Below, one piece after another: positions 9,700 through 24,266 of a stretch of DNA of 24,266 nucleotides. Positions within the stretch are counted from its first letter, which is position 1, and the number at the start of each line of letters is the position of its first letter. The notes beneath the pieces were generated by a model. That model searched no databases, was not told the origin of the DNA, and saw only the letters and a program-made list of their open reading frames with translations. This stretch comes from Rhizophagus sp. LPA8_4_AMF (taxonomy: Eukaryota > Glomeromycota > Glomeromycetes > Glomerales > Glomeraceae). The stretch spans positions 1 to 24,266 of the forward strand of contig JADRCO010000950.1 in NCBI GenBank assembly GCA_021464525.1, read 5' to 3'. A program made the translations under genes and the position numbers.

Positions 9700-10284
9700 T
9701 ATAATTAAATTTTAATATACTAATATTTTATGCATTTACTATTTAGTTAATAATTACATATATTAATAAAATTTTCATAATCTATTATATAATTAGTAAA
9801 AAAATTTTATTGTATTATTATATATAATTTTGTAATAAAAATATGCTGATATTTTTTTTATTTTTTATTTTTTAATTTTATCTTTATAGAAAGTAGTATT
9901 TTATTGTAAAAAATTTATTTATATACATAAATATTTTTTATCTTTTTATAATACTGTAATAAATAAGTAATATATACTAATATTAAATTATATTAGTATT
10001 ATTTAATTAGCACTTTAATAATTTAAATAAAGTAAAATTCTAAACAATTTACAGTCCATTTATTTTACATCAAATTTTAATTTAACTAATTTTTTAATAT
10101 AATTAACCTTTAGTATTGTATTATAATAATTTTATTATATATAAAAAATTTTATTACTATATTAAAATTTACTAAATATTATATATTATTTAACAAAAGT
10201 AAATTTTTTTATAAAAAAAGTTAATCCATTTTTTATATTCCATATTTCCATCTTTTTTTTATAAAAGGCTTATATTTATGGAAC
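9700..10284. other. Extremely AT-rich spacer
   Basis: Almost pure A/T with long TATA/TTA runs. No coding similarity, RNA gene or structured repeat was recognised between the Mutator-like element and the hAT-like MITE. Confidence 0.5.
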
Positions 10285-10292
10285 TAATAACC

Positions 10293-10517
10293 CAGTGTTG
10301 GCATTTGGCCGCGGCTAAAAACTTTTTTGGCCATTTTGGCCATAGCCAAACAGCCAAACGGCCAAACGGCCAAAATGGCCAAGGGCAAATTTCGGCTAAA
10401 AGTATTAGTACTTATTAGAAACTGATTGGCATTTGGCCACGGCCAAAGGATTTCTTGGCCATTTTGGCCAAACGGCCAACGGCCAACCCTTGGCCAAATG
10501 GTCAAGTGCCAACACTG
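10293..10517. mobile_element. hAT-like MITE, 225 bp, with perfect 8-bp target duplication
   Basis: The termini CAGTGTTGGCA and TGCCAACACTG are exact 11-bp inverted repeats, and the element is flanked by TAATAACC at both 10285-10292 and 10518-10525. An 8-bp duplication and a CAGTG-type end are the marks of hAT transposons. The interior is built of TTTGGCC / GGCCAAA words and contains two related halves, each beginning TTGGCATTTGGCC (near 10299 and 10427), so the whole can fold into a GC-rich hairpin in otherwise AT-rich DNA. It has no coding capacity and would need a transposase in trans. The intact target duplication suggests a fairly recent insertion. Confidence 0.9.
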
Positions 10518-10858
10518 TAATAACCTTATATTATGGAATTTATTGAATTATTTATATTTTTCATAAATAAATCTGTAAAAAGCTCATTTTTATAAATTTT
10601 TGCAGAAATAACAAATAAAATTTTTATAGAATTATACAAATCATATATAAAATATATATAAAATAATTTTTTTATAATAAATTTTTTAATAATATAACAA
10701 AAAATTTTACTTTATCAGTTACTTTTATTATTATATTTAATAAAATATCAATCTGTTTAAGTAATATTAATTAAAGAAAAATATTTCTTTACATTTAATA
10801 AAGCTTTATTAAAAATCTTTGACACTAAATATATTAAGCAAATATAGTATGGTGAGTG

Positions 10859-10911
10859 CTGGGAAAAGGGACAACAATGAAATCCATTGTCTAATTGGGT
10901 CCTTTTTCCCA
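10859..10911. repeat. Compact inverted repeat (MITE relic or hairpin)
   Basis: TGGGAAAAGGGAC pairs with GTCCTTTTTCCCA with one mismatch, and an inner arm CAATG pairs with CATTG around AAATC. About 53 bp in all, GC-richer than its surroundings. No target duplication was identified, so a mobile origin is only possible. Confidence 0.45.
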
Positions 10912-11978
10912 AATATTTTAATATAAATTAACAAAATTAAATTAAAGCTATATTTATCTATTTTTATTTATTGGAATTACAAAAAGTGCAATTGGAATTA
11001 TTTCAAATTTGTAATTTTATTTAAGCAATGTTAATTTATTTAATAAAAACTAGACACTTTAATATTTGTTAAGAAAATTGAAATCAAATTTATTTATTAT
11101 AATGGTTGAAAGAAGGCAAAAAATTATTAATCCAAATAAGTTTAGTGTATTTAATTTTAACGTCAACTTTAATTTCAAATTTACTGAAAAATTAATGGCA
11201 GCCAGATTTATTTTTGGAATAAAAAGGCAAATTTTTTATATATCGTAACGTCCACATATTTAACAACAAAGTTGCAAAATCTGAAGCAATCCAGTTCACC
11301 GATTTTTTATTTTTTGCACCTTTGTAATTCTGATTACTTTTTCAACCACTGTATCTCTGGAATCTAGAATATAAGTATGAAGATTGCTTAATTGTTATTC
11401 AATAGAGATGTTTTAAAGTAAAGATTGAATTACATTAGGTGAAGAGTAAAAATGGTGGACTTCATACAATAGCAAGGTATAAAAAAACCTTATAAAATTC
11501 TAGGGGTCGTAGAAGAGGAGGTAGAATTCAAAATAAAGAGAGCAACATACAAACCAACCTAATTACCTTTATTTTCAACCTATGTTATTAATGACTCACA
11601 ACATCATCTTCTAACCTCATTATAAAAATATTAATACTATAAATATACTTTACATAATATTTGTTGGCAAGGAAAAAAGCGAGAACGAAATAATAAATAA
11701 ATCAGCATTAATATTCTTTATCAATTACAATATTAATACAAACATAAAAAAAAAGACCGCTTTCAATAAAGGATTTGTACAAATTTAGACATTTCTCAGC
11801 ACGGTATATATAAACTACTAACCAAATTTAACAACAATACAACTTTATTAACGGTAAACTCATCGTAAAAAACTTTGGGGAAGAATTATTATCAGTATTT
11901 CAGTTTAAAGGTCAAAAGTTCGTTATGTAAACTACTAAAATATTGAGATATTTTAGTGTCTTTATTCATATTCATAAA

Positions 11979-12008
11979 AAATTAGCCTATGAGAGGATAG
12001 GCTAATTT
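11979..12008. repeat. Perfect 12-bp stem-loop upstream of the LDB-like gene
   Basis: AAATTAGCCTAT, a 6-base loop GAGAGG, then ATAGGCTAATTT. The stem is perfect and lies about 200 bp before the LDB-like ATG. If transcribed it would sit in the 5' UTR; otherwise it is a dyad operator-like site. Role unknown. Confidence 0.55.
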
Positions 12009-12209
12009 ACGTAGTACAAATTTTTAATTAGTAATTGGCGTTGCGTTGAAATGTCCCAGTGACTGTTATACTAAAACAAGCAATAAGAGAGCTCCATGTA
12101 AAATTAACAATATACTAGATCAAGTAAAACAGAAAGTAAAAAAATTTTCTTATAATTTATATTGTTCATTTTTCCGGAACGTACCTTTTTGCAGTAACCA
12201 ATATTAAGA

Positions 12210-14037
12210 ATGGCTAACTTAAACCCCGCCGCATATGCCAACGGGGGTATTACTATTCCAAACGGCTTGGTTGGTATGCCAAATAACCCTAGAGCGATGC
12301 ACTTGGCAATGGCACAAAACCAAATGGGGTTTCCTACTATGATAACAGCAAATATGAATAACCAAAGACTACAACAAATGCCAATGGGTCAAAATCCTTC
12401 TCCCCCGATCACGTAAATATGTCTTTATTTTGTGCTCTTTTGAAAAATTTTGCACTTTGCAAGTTTAATTTACACTTTTTTTTTAGTCGGAATCCAGTCT
12501 CTTACGTGAGGTTAGTTCATAAAAAAAAATATTTCTTTCATTTTTTTTTCAAATTTAACAAAAAAGCTACAAAAGCAGGCCATCTGGAAGAAGCATTTTA
12601 CGAGTGTTATTGTTTGGTGAATATTTGGCTGGCGAGGTATAGCTTTACCATTTTTTTACTATATCACTTTTTATATATAAACAAATTAATTTTAATTTTC
12701 TATTTAAATATCATAGAATGCAGTAAACAAGAAGGACATAGCTTATTGGAAAAGAATAGTAATGGAATTCTTTTCAGAAGAAGGAAGAATGATATATGGA
12801 TTATGGAATCCTGAGGCTGGAGGAAGTAGAAGTTTTGGTTAGAATTATTTATTTTTTTCTTCCATTATCTTTTTTATATTCAAAATTTGTTATATTAATT
12901 AATATTTTTCGTAATAAAAGATATACCGAATCCCGTAATTTCAAGGTTTTTCCAAGTAAATTTTGAATCAGGCGTTACGTCAATACAACTAACAATGAAT
13001 AGCATAAAGGAGAATTTTACTACTCCCGTTAGTATAGCAAATAATTGCATGGCATATAATAGTACAGTTGAAGCAAAGGCTTCATTGATATATAATTATG
13101 AAGATGGATCAAGGGTATAATAAATTACTTTGTAATACTTATTTACAGTTTCGATTTCTTATACAATCAGTAATATGTTATACCTTTTTTTATGTCAGGT
13201 TGTAGCGTCAGGACGACTAAAGGTCAGACTAAATCATCATTTAAAAATAGACTGTTTTGAATTTAATACAGAGAAGCATGTGGAATATATTCCTCGACAA
13301 CAACAAACGATGTTACCTGAGAGTCCTATTGGACCGATGGGTATACCAATAAAAACTTTAAGATGCTTAGAGGTATGTATAAAATAAGTCAATTTTAACA
13401 GAATATAAAAAATATATAACTGGTAATTAACGTAATTAACGTATGATAATATTAACTTTATCATAGTTAGCAGAAGGTGTAGTAACATTGCACGACCTAA
13501 TAGAAAAAAGTATATCTTCAAATAAAGGTCCAATTGGTAAGTAATATTTTTTATTACTTATTTATTTATTTATTTAATTAAACTAATTATAATTTTCAAT
13601 TTTATGCGTGTAAATACATATAGTAACTTTATATGCCTTAGCAAACCCTGAGCAGCAATCACAGACAATTATAAATCAATCAAATCATACTCCCCCAACA
13701 CCAGGTCCATCTCCACCTGAACCTCCTGCTAAAACACCTAAAGAGAAAAACGAAAATTTAAATCTGGAACAACAGCATTATAATAATACTGATATTTCAG
13801 CACCATCGCCATCAACATCCAATGCTAATATAAAAGATTCACCGACGTCAAAATCCTCTGTTAAATCTCCTGTATTTAGCAGTATGTAGTTATTAAATAT
13901 TTTCCTATATAAAAAAGTTTTTGTATGTTTGATTTCATTTATTGATAATTTGCATCATAGAAATGGATACGCCTAAACAAAAAAGGCGAAAACCACAATT
14001 ACCAAGAAAAAATAGTCGTCAGGAAACAGGTTCATGA
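12210..14037 (+). CDS. LIM-domain-binding protein (LDB1/SEUSS/PtaB-like transcriptional adaptor), 9 exons
   Basis: Exons 12210-12412, 12487-12510, 12567-12636, 12717-12837, 12921-13114, 13199-13372, 13467-13536, 13624-13881 and 13961-14037 close in frame to 396 residues. The LDB domain spans roughly residues 85-285. It shows SILRVLLFGEYLAGE, DIAYWKRIVMEFFSEEGRMI, YGLWNPEAGG, DIPNPVISRFFQVNFESGV, KVRLNHHLKIDCFEFNTEKH-like and LPESPIGPMGIP segments, as in fungal Adn1/Mfg1/PtaB and animal LDB1. Such proteins dimerise and bridge DNA-binding factors; in fungi they act with Flo8/Som1-type partners in adhesion and development. The N-terminus is Asn/Met/Gln-rich. The C-terminus is Pro/Ser-rich and ends in a basic KQKRRKPQLPRKNSR nuclear-localisation-like tail. 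Exon 2 is only 24 bp. The exon 3 acceptor could be 12566 or 12575, a 3-residue difference with both in phase. Transcript data would settle these short exons. Confidence 0.85.
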
Positions 14038-15757
14038 AGTTAGATATTTTGTATTTATATAATTTAACCTACCATATCCTTTTAAGTTATATATATTTTT
14101 TATACTTTTCCTTGCATTTAAATTGTATTCAGTATTATCCTTGTACCACCAAATTTATTTCTATTTGATCTTACTATATTGTTTTCAAAGAGAAAAAAAA
14201 AAAAGTTTATCATAACATTTAAATCAGAAACCGACCCTTATGTTAATTCAAAGAAATATTAGAGGTTGGTTGATTTTTCGGGTTATAAATTTTTGATATA
14301 TTTTATTATTTTGAATATTGAATTGAAATATTGGAATAGAGTATTACTATGATTTCTCTAATTATTTGGTATGTGATAAAATAAAAGAGGTGTGTTTGTG
14401 GTATGCTGCATGTGGATTCAATTTACTGTGACATCGACGTCATTCAATAGCATTAGTACTAATTGTATATAAGATACAACCGCACATCTATCATTCTATC
14501 TAATTGCTTATTAATATTATTTATTAGTTAATTATTAATATTTCTCCTTTCTTTTTAATTTTTAATTTTTTAATTTAGAAATAAATCTTATTTAAAGAAT
14601 TTAATTATCTTTTTAAAATAAAAAAGTTTAGACAATCATTATTGTACGTTTCTTGAAGCTTTAATAAAGAACTATGTAGAATCAAAAATATTATAACTGG
14701 TAATATTCCTTGGTTGATCCAAAATATTTACTCAGCAAAAATGAATGGCTTGAATCAAATTTAAATGCACAACTTTAAATATCACATAATTCGGGCGTAG
14801 CTACAAGTAAAGAATCAGGTTTCCTTACTAAGCTAACAGTAAAAAAAAACGAGACAATGCAATTAAAAATTGTATGTAATTTAGGGTAGAGTTAAAGATC
14901 TTCCGCACTAGACAATGATCGTTAAATATTCTGGCCCACCGCCCACATTATGACGGTATTATACCTCGGGCATAATTTATTCAGGAAGCTTAAAAATTAG
15001 TTTGGATAGAGGAAATTATTGCCTAAATTTTTGAGCTTTATAGCATCTTTTTGCCTATCCATGTCCATAAAACTTTTGCTTATACCTAAATTATCTATTT
15101 TTGTTTGTTAACATTTATAATATGATTTGATCATAAGACTTTCTTAAAAACTAAATCATACTGTAATTTTCACTTATTAATTCGCAAGGAGACGTATTGC
15201 TTTCTTTGAATAAATTCATTGAGTATAAAAACAATGAGAAAAGTATAACTCAGGTTTCTTTTAATATCTCTCATTAATGGATACATCCACTATAAATGTT
15301 TGATGTTTCAAAATTTCAATCTTCTTTGTATATTAATCTCAAATAATAATCACATCATCTGTTTTACTAATAAAGTGATGGAATAAATATCAACAATATC
15401 AACAAAAAACTTCCAGGGTAAAAAAAACATGTAAGTAACTGGTACAGAGCATAATGACCGAATAGACACGATCAATACTTTTCATATTTGTAATTTTTGT
15501 AGAATAAAATGCCAACATAAAAATATTTTTTCTTTTACATCATTTCCTATAATTTTGCTGACCGAACTAGTTGATAGCCAACCTTGCTTATCGCGCTTCA
15601 TTATATTAGTAATTTATGTTACACAAAATTATTCAATTTTTGTCCAATAAAATTTGAAATCATTTTGTATAACATCTATTAGAGATCCTTTTTTTCAATT
15701 CTTGATCGTGCCGTTGATATTAATTTTTGCGTCTGACGAAGTTCTTTGAATATAGCA
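14038..15757. other. Intergenic region between the LDB-like gene and eIF5B
   Basis: 1.7 kb. The left part is AT-rich and presumably holds the 3' UTR of the LDB-like gene; the right part is the eIF5B promoter. A TGACATCGACGTCA near-palindrome (CRE/ATF-like core GACGTCA) occurs around 14429-14442. No ORF resembles a known protein and no RNA gene was recognised. Confidence 0.5.
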
Positions 15758-21607
<5,850 letters not shown>

Positions 21608-22307
21608 ACAAAAAATTATAAATTATAAACTTTTTTATTTATAAAAAAACTTTATTTCTATTTAATTATGATTCTTCTAAATTTTCAAAAATAAATTTTC
21701 AAAAATATTTTTTTTTAAATAATTTTTATCTAATTGAAAAAAGGTGAAATTTTTTCTAAACATTTACGTTGTATATTAATTAAATTAACTAATATTGAAG
21801 TATAAAATTCAATTATACTAATCAACTTTACTAAAATATATCACTGGTATTCAGCATTATAATATATGTTTTCATGAAAACTATAGCCTAAATCAAAGAA
21901 GTTACTCTAATTAAAATTGCTTAATACCTTTAAAAATGGTCAAAAAAAAAAGGTTCAATTAGTACTATTTTTATTTTTTTATGCTGCAAATATTACAAAA
22001 TAAAAAAAAACTTGAAAATCTTAGAAAAATATAAGTATATAATGTAGAATTAAGTCTAATGTGAAATAATTATTACATTAATCATATTAGATTATTATTT
22101 ATTAACAATATAAAAGGTAACAAATAAAATTGTCATAGCATAAAATATAATTTTTGATATTAATAAAAATGTATTTATAAAATTTAATTAAAGATTAAAA
22201 GAATTTGAAAATAAAATCAAAAAAAAAAAAAAATCATAAAGTCAAATAGTATTATCATTAAATAGTAGTTTTTTATATAATAAGAAAATTACTACTAAAG
22301 TTTACTG
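21608..22307. other. AT-rich 3' flank of eIF5B
   Basis: Presumed 3' UTR followed by simple AT-rich sequence. No coding similarity. A short inverted pair TAGTAGT / ACTACTA (about 22263-22297) borders the MITE copy that follows. Confidence 0.5.
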
Positions 22308-22388
22308 TAATGATAATCACTATACCAATATTATGATGTATTTTGGGCCAGAATTAAAAATCTAAACTGGTGATATTTAGCAATATTT
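22308..22388. mobile_element. Small TIR element (MITE-like), copy 2
   Basis: The left end TAATGATAATCACTATACCA corresponds to the reverse-complemented right end of copy 1 (8541-8660). The right end CTGGTGATATTTAGCAATAT corresponds to the reverse-complemented left end of copy 1. The core GGGCCAGAATTAAAAAT is in the same orientation as in copy 1, although the ends are reversed. It is shorter than copy 1 (about 80 against 120 bp). Boundaries are approximate. Confidence 0.5.
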
Positions 22389-23340
22389 AAATAATAAATA
22401 TAATAAAAAAAAATTAAATGTAGTTAAATCTTTATATTATAAAGCATTAACCAATAAACTTTTTTTAAGTTTTTCATTGAAGCTTTGAGTGGAATATTTC
22501 CCTTATTTATGATAGATATCCTTATCAATCTTCCATGGTATAGTTGTAAGAAAAATAGCATGCAGATATCTGATATTATCCAAACACCACCACCCAACAC
22601 AATTCCAAATAATAACAATATCATATCCCTGTTCTGAAACTTCAAGCAAAAGCCAAAATCCAGATAAAGGTGACCTTTTACTCATCTTTCATCATTTCTT
22701 AGATATAATAAGTCTGACTGAATCCTATATTTATCATAAGGACTTTTGCACAGATATAATAGATATTATCTAGATATCCTTTTATATTAGCCATCATGCT
22801 AAGTACTAGATCTCACTTAAAAGCCACTACAGCCCATAATTATCCAGTACTGATGATACAGTTGTGAATCTTCTAATGGTATAATAGAAGACATCATAAC
22901 TTTTTGTTGAAATATACAGTTTGATCTGTACATACTAATTCATCACAATGCAATCCAATTAATAGTAAACACCAGAATAGAAGTTCTAAAGAAGTACAAA
23001 CTCAGCCTTAAAGGTGATACCCATCACCCAAACCTGCCAACTGGTACCTAACCTAATGAAAAGTCGAATTCTATTCCTAATCTCATATACTTACCAGTTC
23101 ATAAATACTCTAGTTGATCTAAATCTATTAGAAAGCAAACTATCTTATTGCACCTAGAACTTTACTATCTAGAAGTCATATTGAATCCCAAGTAGTATCT
23201 TAAATAACCATCTGGATAAGATCTTCTTCTCAAAATATAATTCAGATAGTAATTTCAAGAATATGACTATGAATTTACCAATGGTCTCATAAGGAACGTT
23301 AGAAGGACATCTGACTCTTAGTTAAAATATATAGCTTAAC
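22389..23340. other. Unassigned block of distinct composition
   Basis: From about 22500 to 23330 the sequence is less AT-extreme and free of long homopolymers, with many CTAGA, AGATATC and ACCA words, unlike the flanks. Short minus-strand frames (for example SGFWLLLEVSEQGYDIVIIW, WNCVGWWCLDNIRYLHAIFL, about 22680-22510) do not match a family I recognise, and all frames are interrupted by stops. The most likely explanation is a decayed repeat or transposon, or an old gene fragment. No TIR or target duplication was found. Confidence 0.4.
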
Positions 23341-23371
23341 TTATATATATTAATTTACTATAAAACTAGGG

Positions 23372-23390
23372 AACGGTTATGGGAACCGTT
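23372..23390. repeat. Short dyad AACGGTT-ATGGG-AACCGTT
   Basis: A perfect 7-bp inverted repeat with a 5-bp spacer in a small GC-richer patch (GAGTCCGGAGCTTTG follows). The words GGAGCTTTG and GAACCGTT recur around 23743-23760, so the two patches may be the remains of one repeat family. Confidence 0.4.
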
Positions 23391-23809
23391 GTTGAGTCCG
23401 GAGCTTTGCTAACAACCTAAATTTTTAAATGTATTGTATAATTGATGTCACAATATATTGTATATAAATCATAATAAGATATTCATTATTAGTCTTGTAG
23501 GGATACTATATAATAGCTTGTTAAATATTTATTGCAACATTAATCGTTAAATATATTGTACTTTCATTATAAAAAATTTATAATACAATTTATTGTTAAA
23601 AGTATTATAAATAACATATTATTAAAATATTTTTATTAAGATAAAAAAAAAGTTTTAAAGTGCTAAAGGTAAAAAAACCTCCCATATTCTAATTCACACT
23701 CACACCTACCATAGCTTTTTTATGTATTAGGTCTTGTTAGGTAATGGAGCTTTGAACCGTTCTTATTCCATCCATAAATCCAAAAAACGGGTATTTCCCA
23801 TAACAAATG

Positions 23810-24260
23810 AGCTTTTTCAGTTTTTTTTTCCAACTGCAGGGAGAACACAGATTTTGTCTTGCAACACGTCAATAATACTTCTAGTTTTGTAAGAATGCGA
23901 AAAATGCCACTTAACCATTAAAAAGAATAGGCGTCCGAGCAATTCTAAAAAAAAAATTAATAAGAGAAGAAAACAAACGAAAAAAAAATTAAGTCCCGAA
24001 TACACACTTTAGTCCTATTTACATCTATATATTTTGGATTTAGAGTAAAACCTGTTTCTAAAAGGAAAAAATAAAAGGAGTATATTAATAGAATCAAAAA
24101 AAATAATGAAAAAAAAGTATTCTGAACACTCACTATAATTCCTTCCTTTACATCAATATGTATAGAATGAGTCCAACTCATTCCTAAAAAAAAGGTAAAA
24201 TATATTAATAAAATAAAATAAACAAAAAGAAGAAAAAAAGAAACAAATTACTTACTGTCT
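23810..24260 (-). other. Possible terminal exons of a minus-strand gene entering from the right edge
   Basis: On the minus strand there are splice-like signals: AAGACA|GTAAGT at about 24257, TTTTTTTTAG|GAATGAGTTGG at about 24184, ATTATA|GTGAGT, CCTTTTAG|AAACAGG at about 24060, ACTAAA|GTGTGT, and TTTTTTAG|AATTGC. They surround short peptides MSWTHSIHIDVKEGI, TGFTLNPKYIDVNRTK and NCSDAYSF-stop. The phases of the first two pieces do not join with the strongest donor, and no family is recognised. The two pieces resemble each other (IHIDVK / KYIDVN, each followed by a GTGNGT donor), which suggests a duplicated exon. Weak call. Confidence 0.2.
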
Positions 24261-24266
24261 TAAAAT

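Larger units (their letters stand above)
10526..12209. other. AT-rich intergenic region, presumed promoter and 5' UTR of the LDB-like gene at its right end
   Basis: 1.7 kb without recognisable coding similarity. It contains a short inverted repeat at 10859-10911 and a perfect 12-bp stem at 11979-12008. The last few hundred bases before 12210 are the likely promoter of the LDB-like gene, but no clear core element stands out. Confidence 0.5.

Noticed and set aside
10284..10505. 73-codon minus-strand frame with repeated WPFG/MAKMAK words.
   Set aside because: It is a translation of the GGCC-rich interior of the hAT-like MITE, not a gene.
14880..15000. GC-richer patch (CTGGCCCACCGCCC...CCTCGGGC) considered as an RNA gene.
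   Set aside because: No tRNA-like cloverleaf or known RNA motif could be drawn.

Overview
The window looks like nuclear DNA of a filamentous fungus. It is very AT-rich, its genes carry many short GT-AG introns (about 60-300 bp), and it holds fungal-type transcription factors and relics of at least four kinds of DNA transposon. The extreme AT bias and dense transposon debris resemble arbuscular mycorrhizal fungi (Glomeromycotina, Rhizophagus-like). That placement is inference; no rRNA or other marker is present to prove it.

Layout, left to right. (1) 1-196: two TIR ends ending in CAGT next to TA, of pogo/Tigger type. (2) 1217-3772, minus strand: five-exon gene for an NDT80/PhoG-fold transcription factor. 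(3) 4712-5927, minus strand: four-exon ketohexokinase-type PfkB sugar kinase. (4) 6323-8168, minus strand: decayed copy of the C-terminal half of ubiquitin-activating enzyme UBA1, with its last intron and true stop still recognisable. (5) 8541-10525: a transposon cluster. It includes a 975-bp Mutator-like element with a 9-bp target duplication, which carries a broken zinc-knuckle ORF and a telomere-like minisatellite, and a 225-bp hAT-like MITE with a perfect 8-bp target duplication. (6) 12210-14037, plus strand: nine-exon LIM-domain-binding (LDB1/SEUSS/PtaB-like) transcriptional adaptor. (7) 15758-21607, plus strand: fifteen-exon gene for translation initiation factor eIF5B. (8) 21608-24266: AT-rich DNA, a second MITE copy, an unassigned 0.9-kb block of different composition, and doubtful exon-like pieces at the right edge.

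The most interesting object is in eIF5B. A 386-residue intein sits inside the G1/P-loop, between Lys and Thr of GHVDTGK|T. A 60-bp spliceosomal intron lies exactly at the intein C-terminal junction, between the last intein codon (Asn) and the first C-extein codon (Thr). One residue boundary is therefore processed twice, first by RNA splicing and then by protein splicing. The intein keeps the splicing residues (Cys1, His-Asn end, Thr+1), but both LAGLIDADG motifs appear to have lost their catalytic aspartate, so the homing endonuclease is probably dead. With the intein removed the protein would be 1222 residues, close to the usual animal eIF5B length.

Exon structures were derived by hand from splice signals and reading-phase consistency. 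All four intact genes close in frame under these models. No database search was possible.
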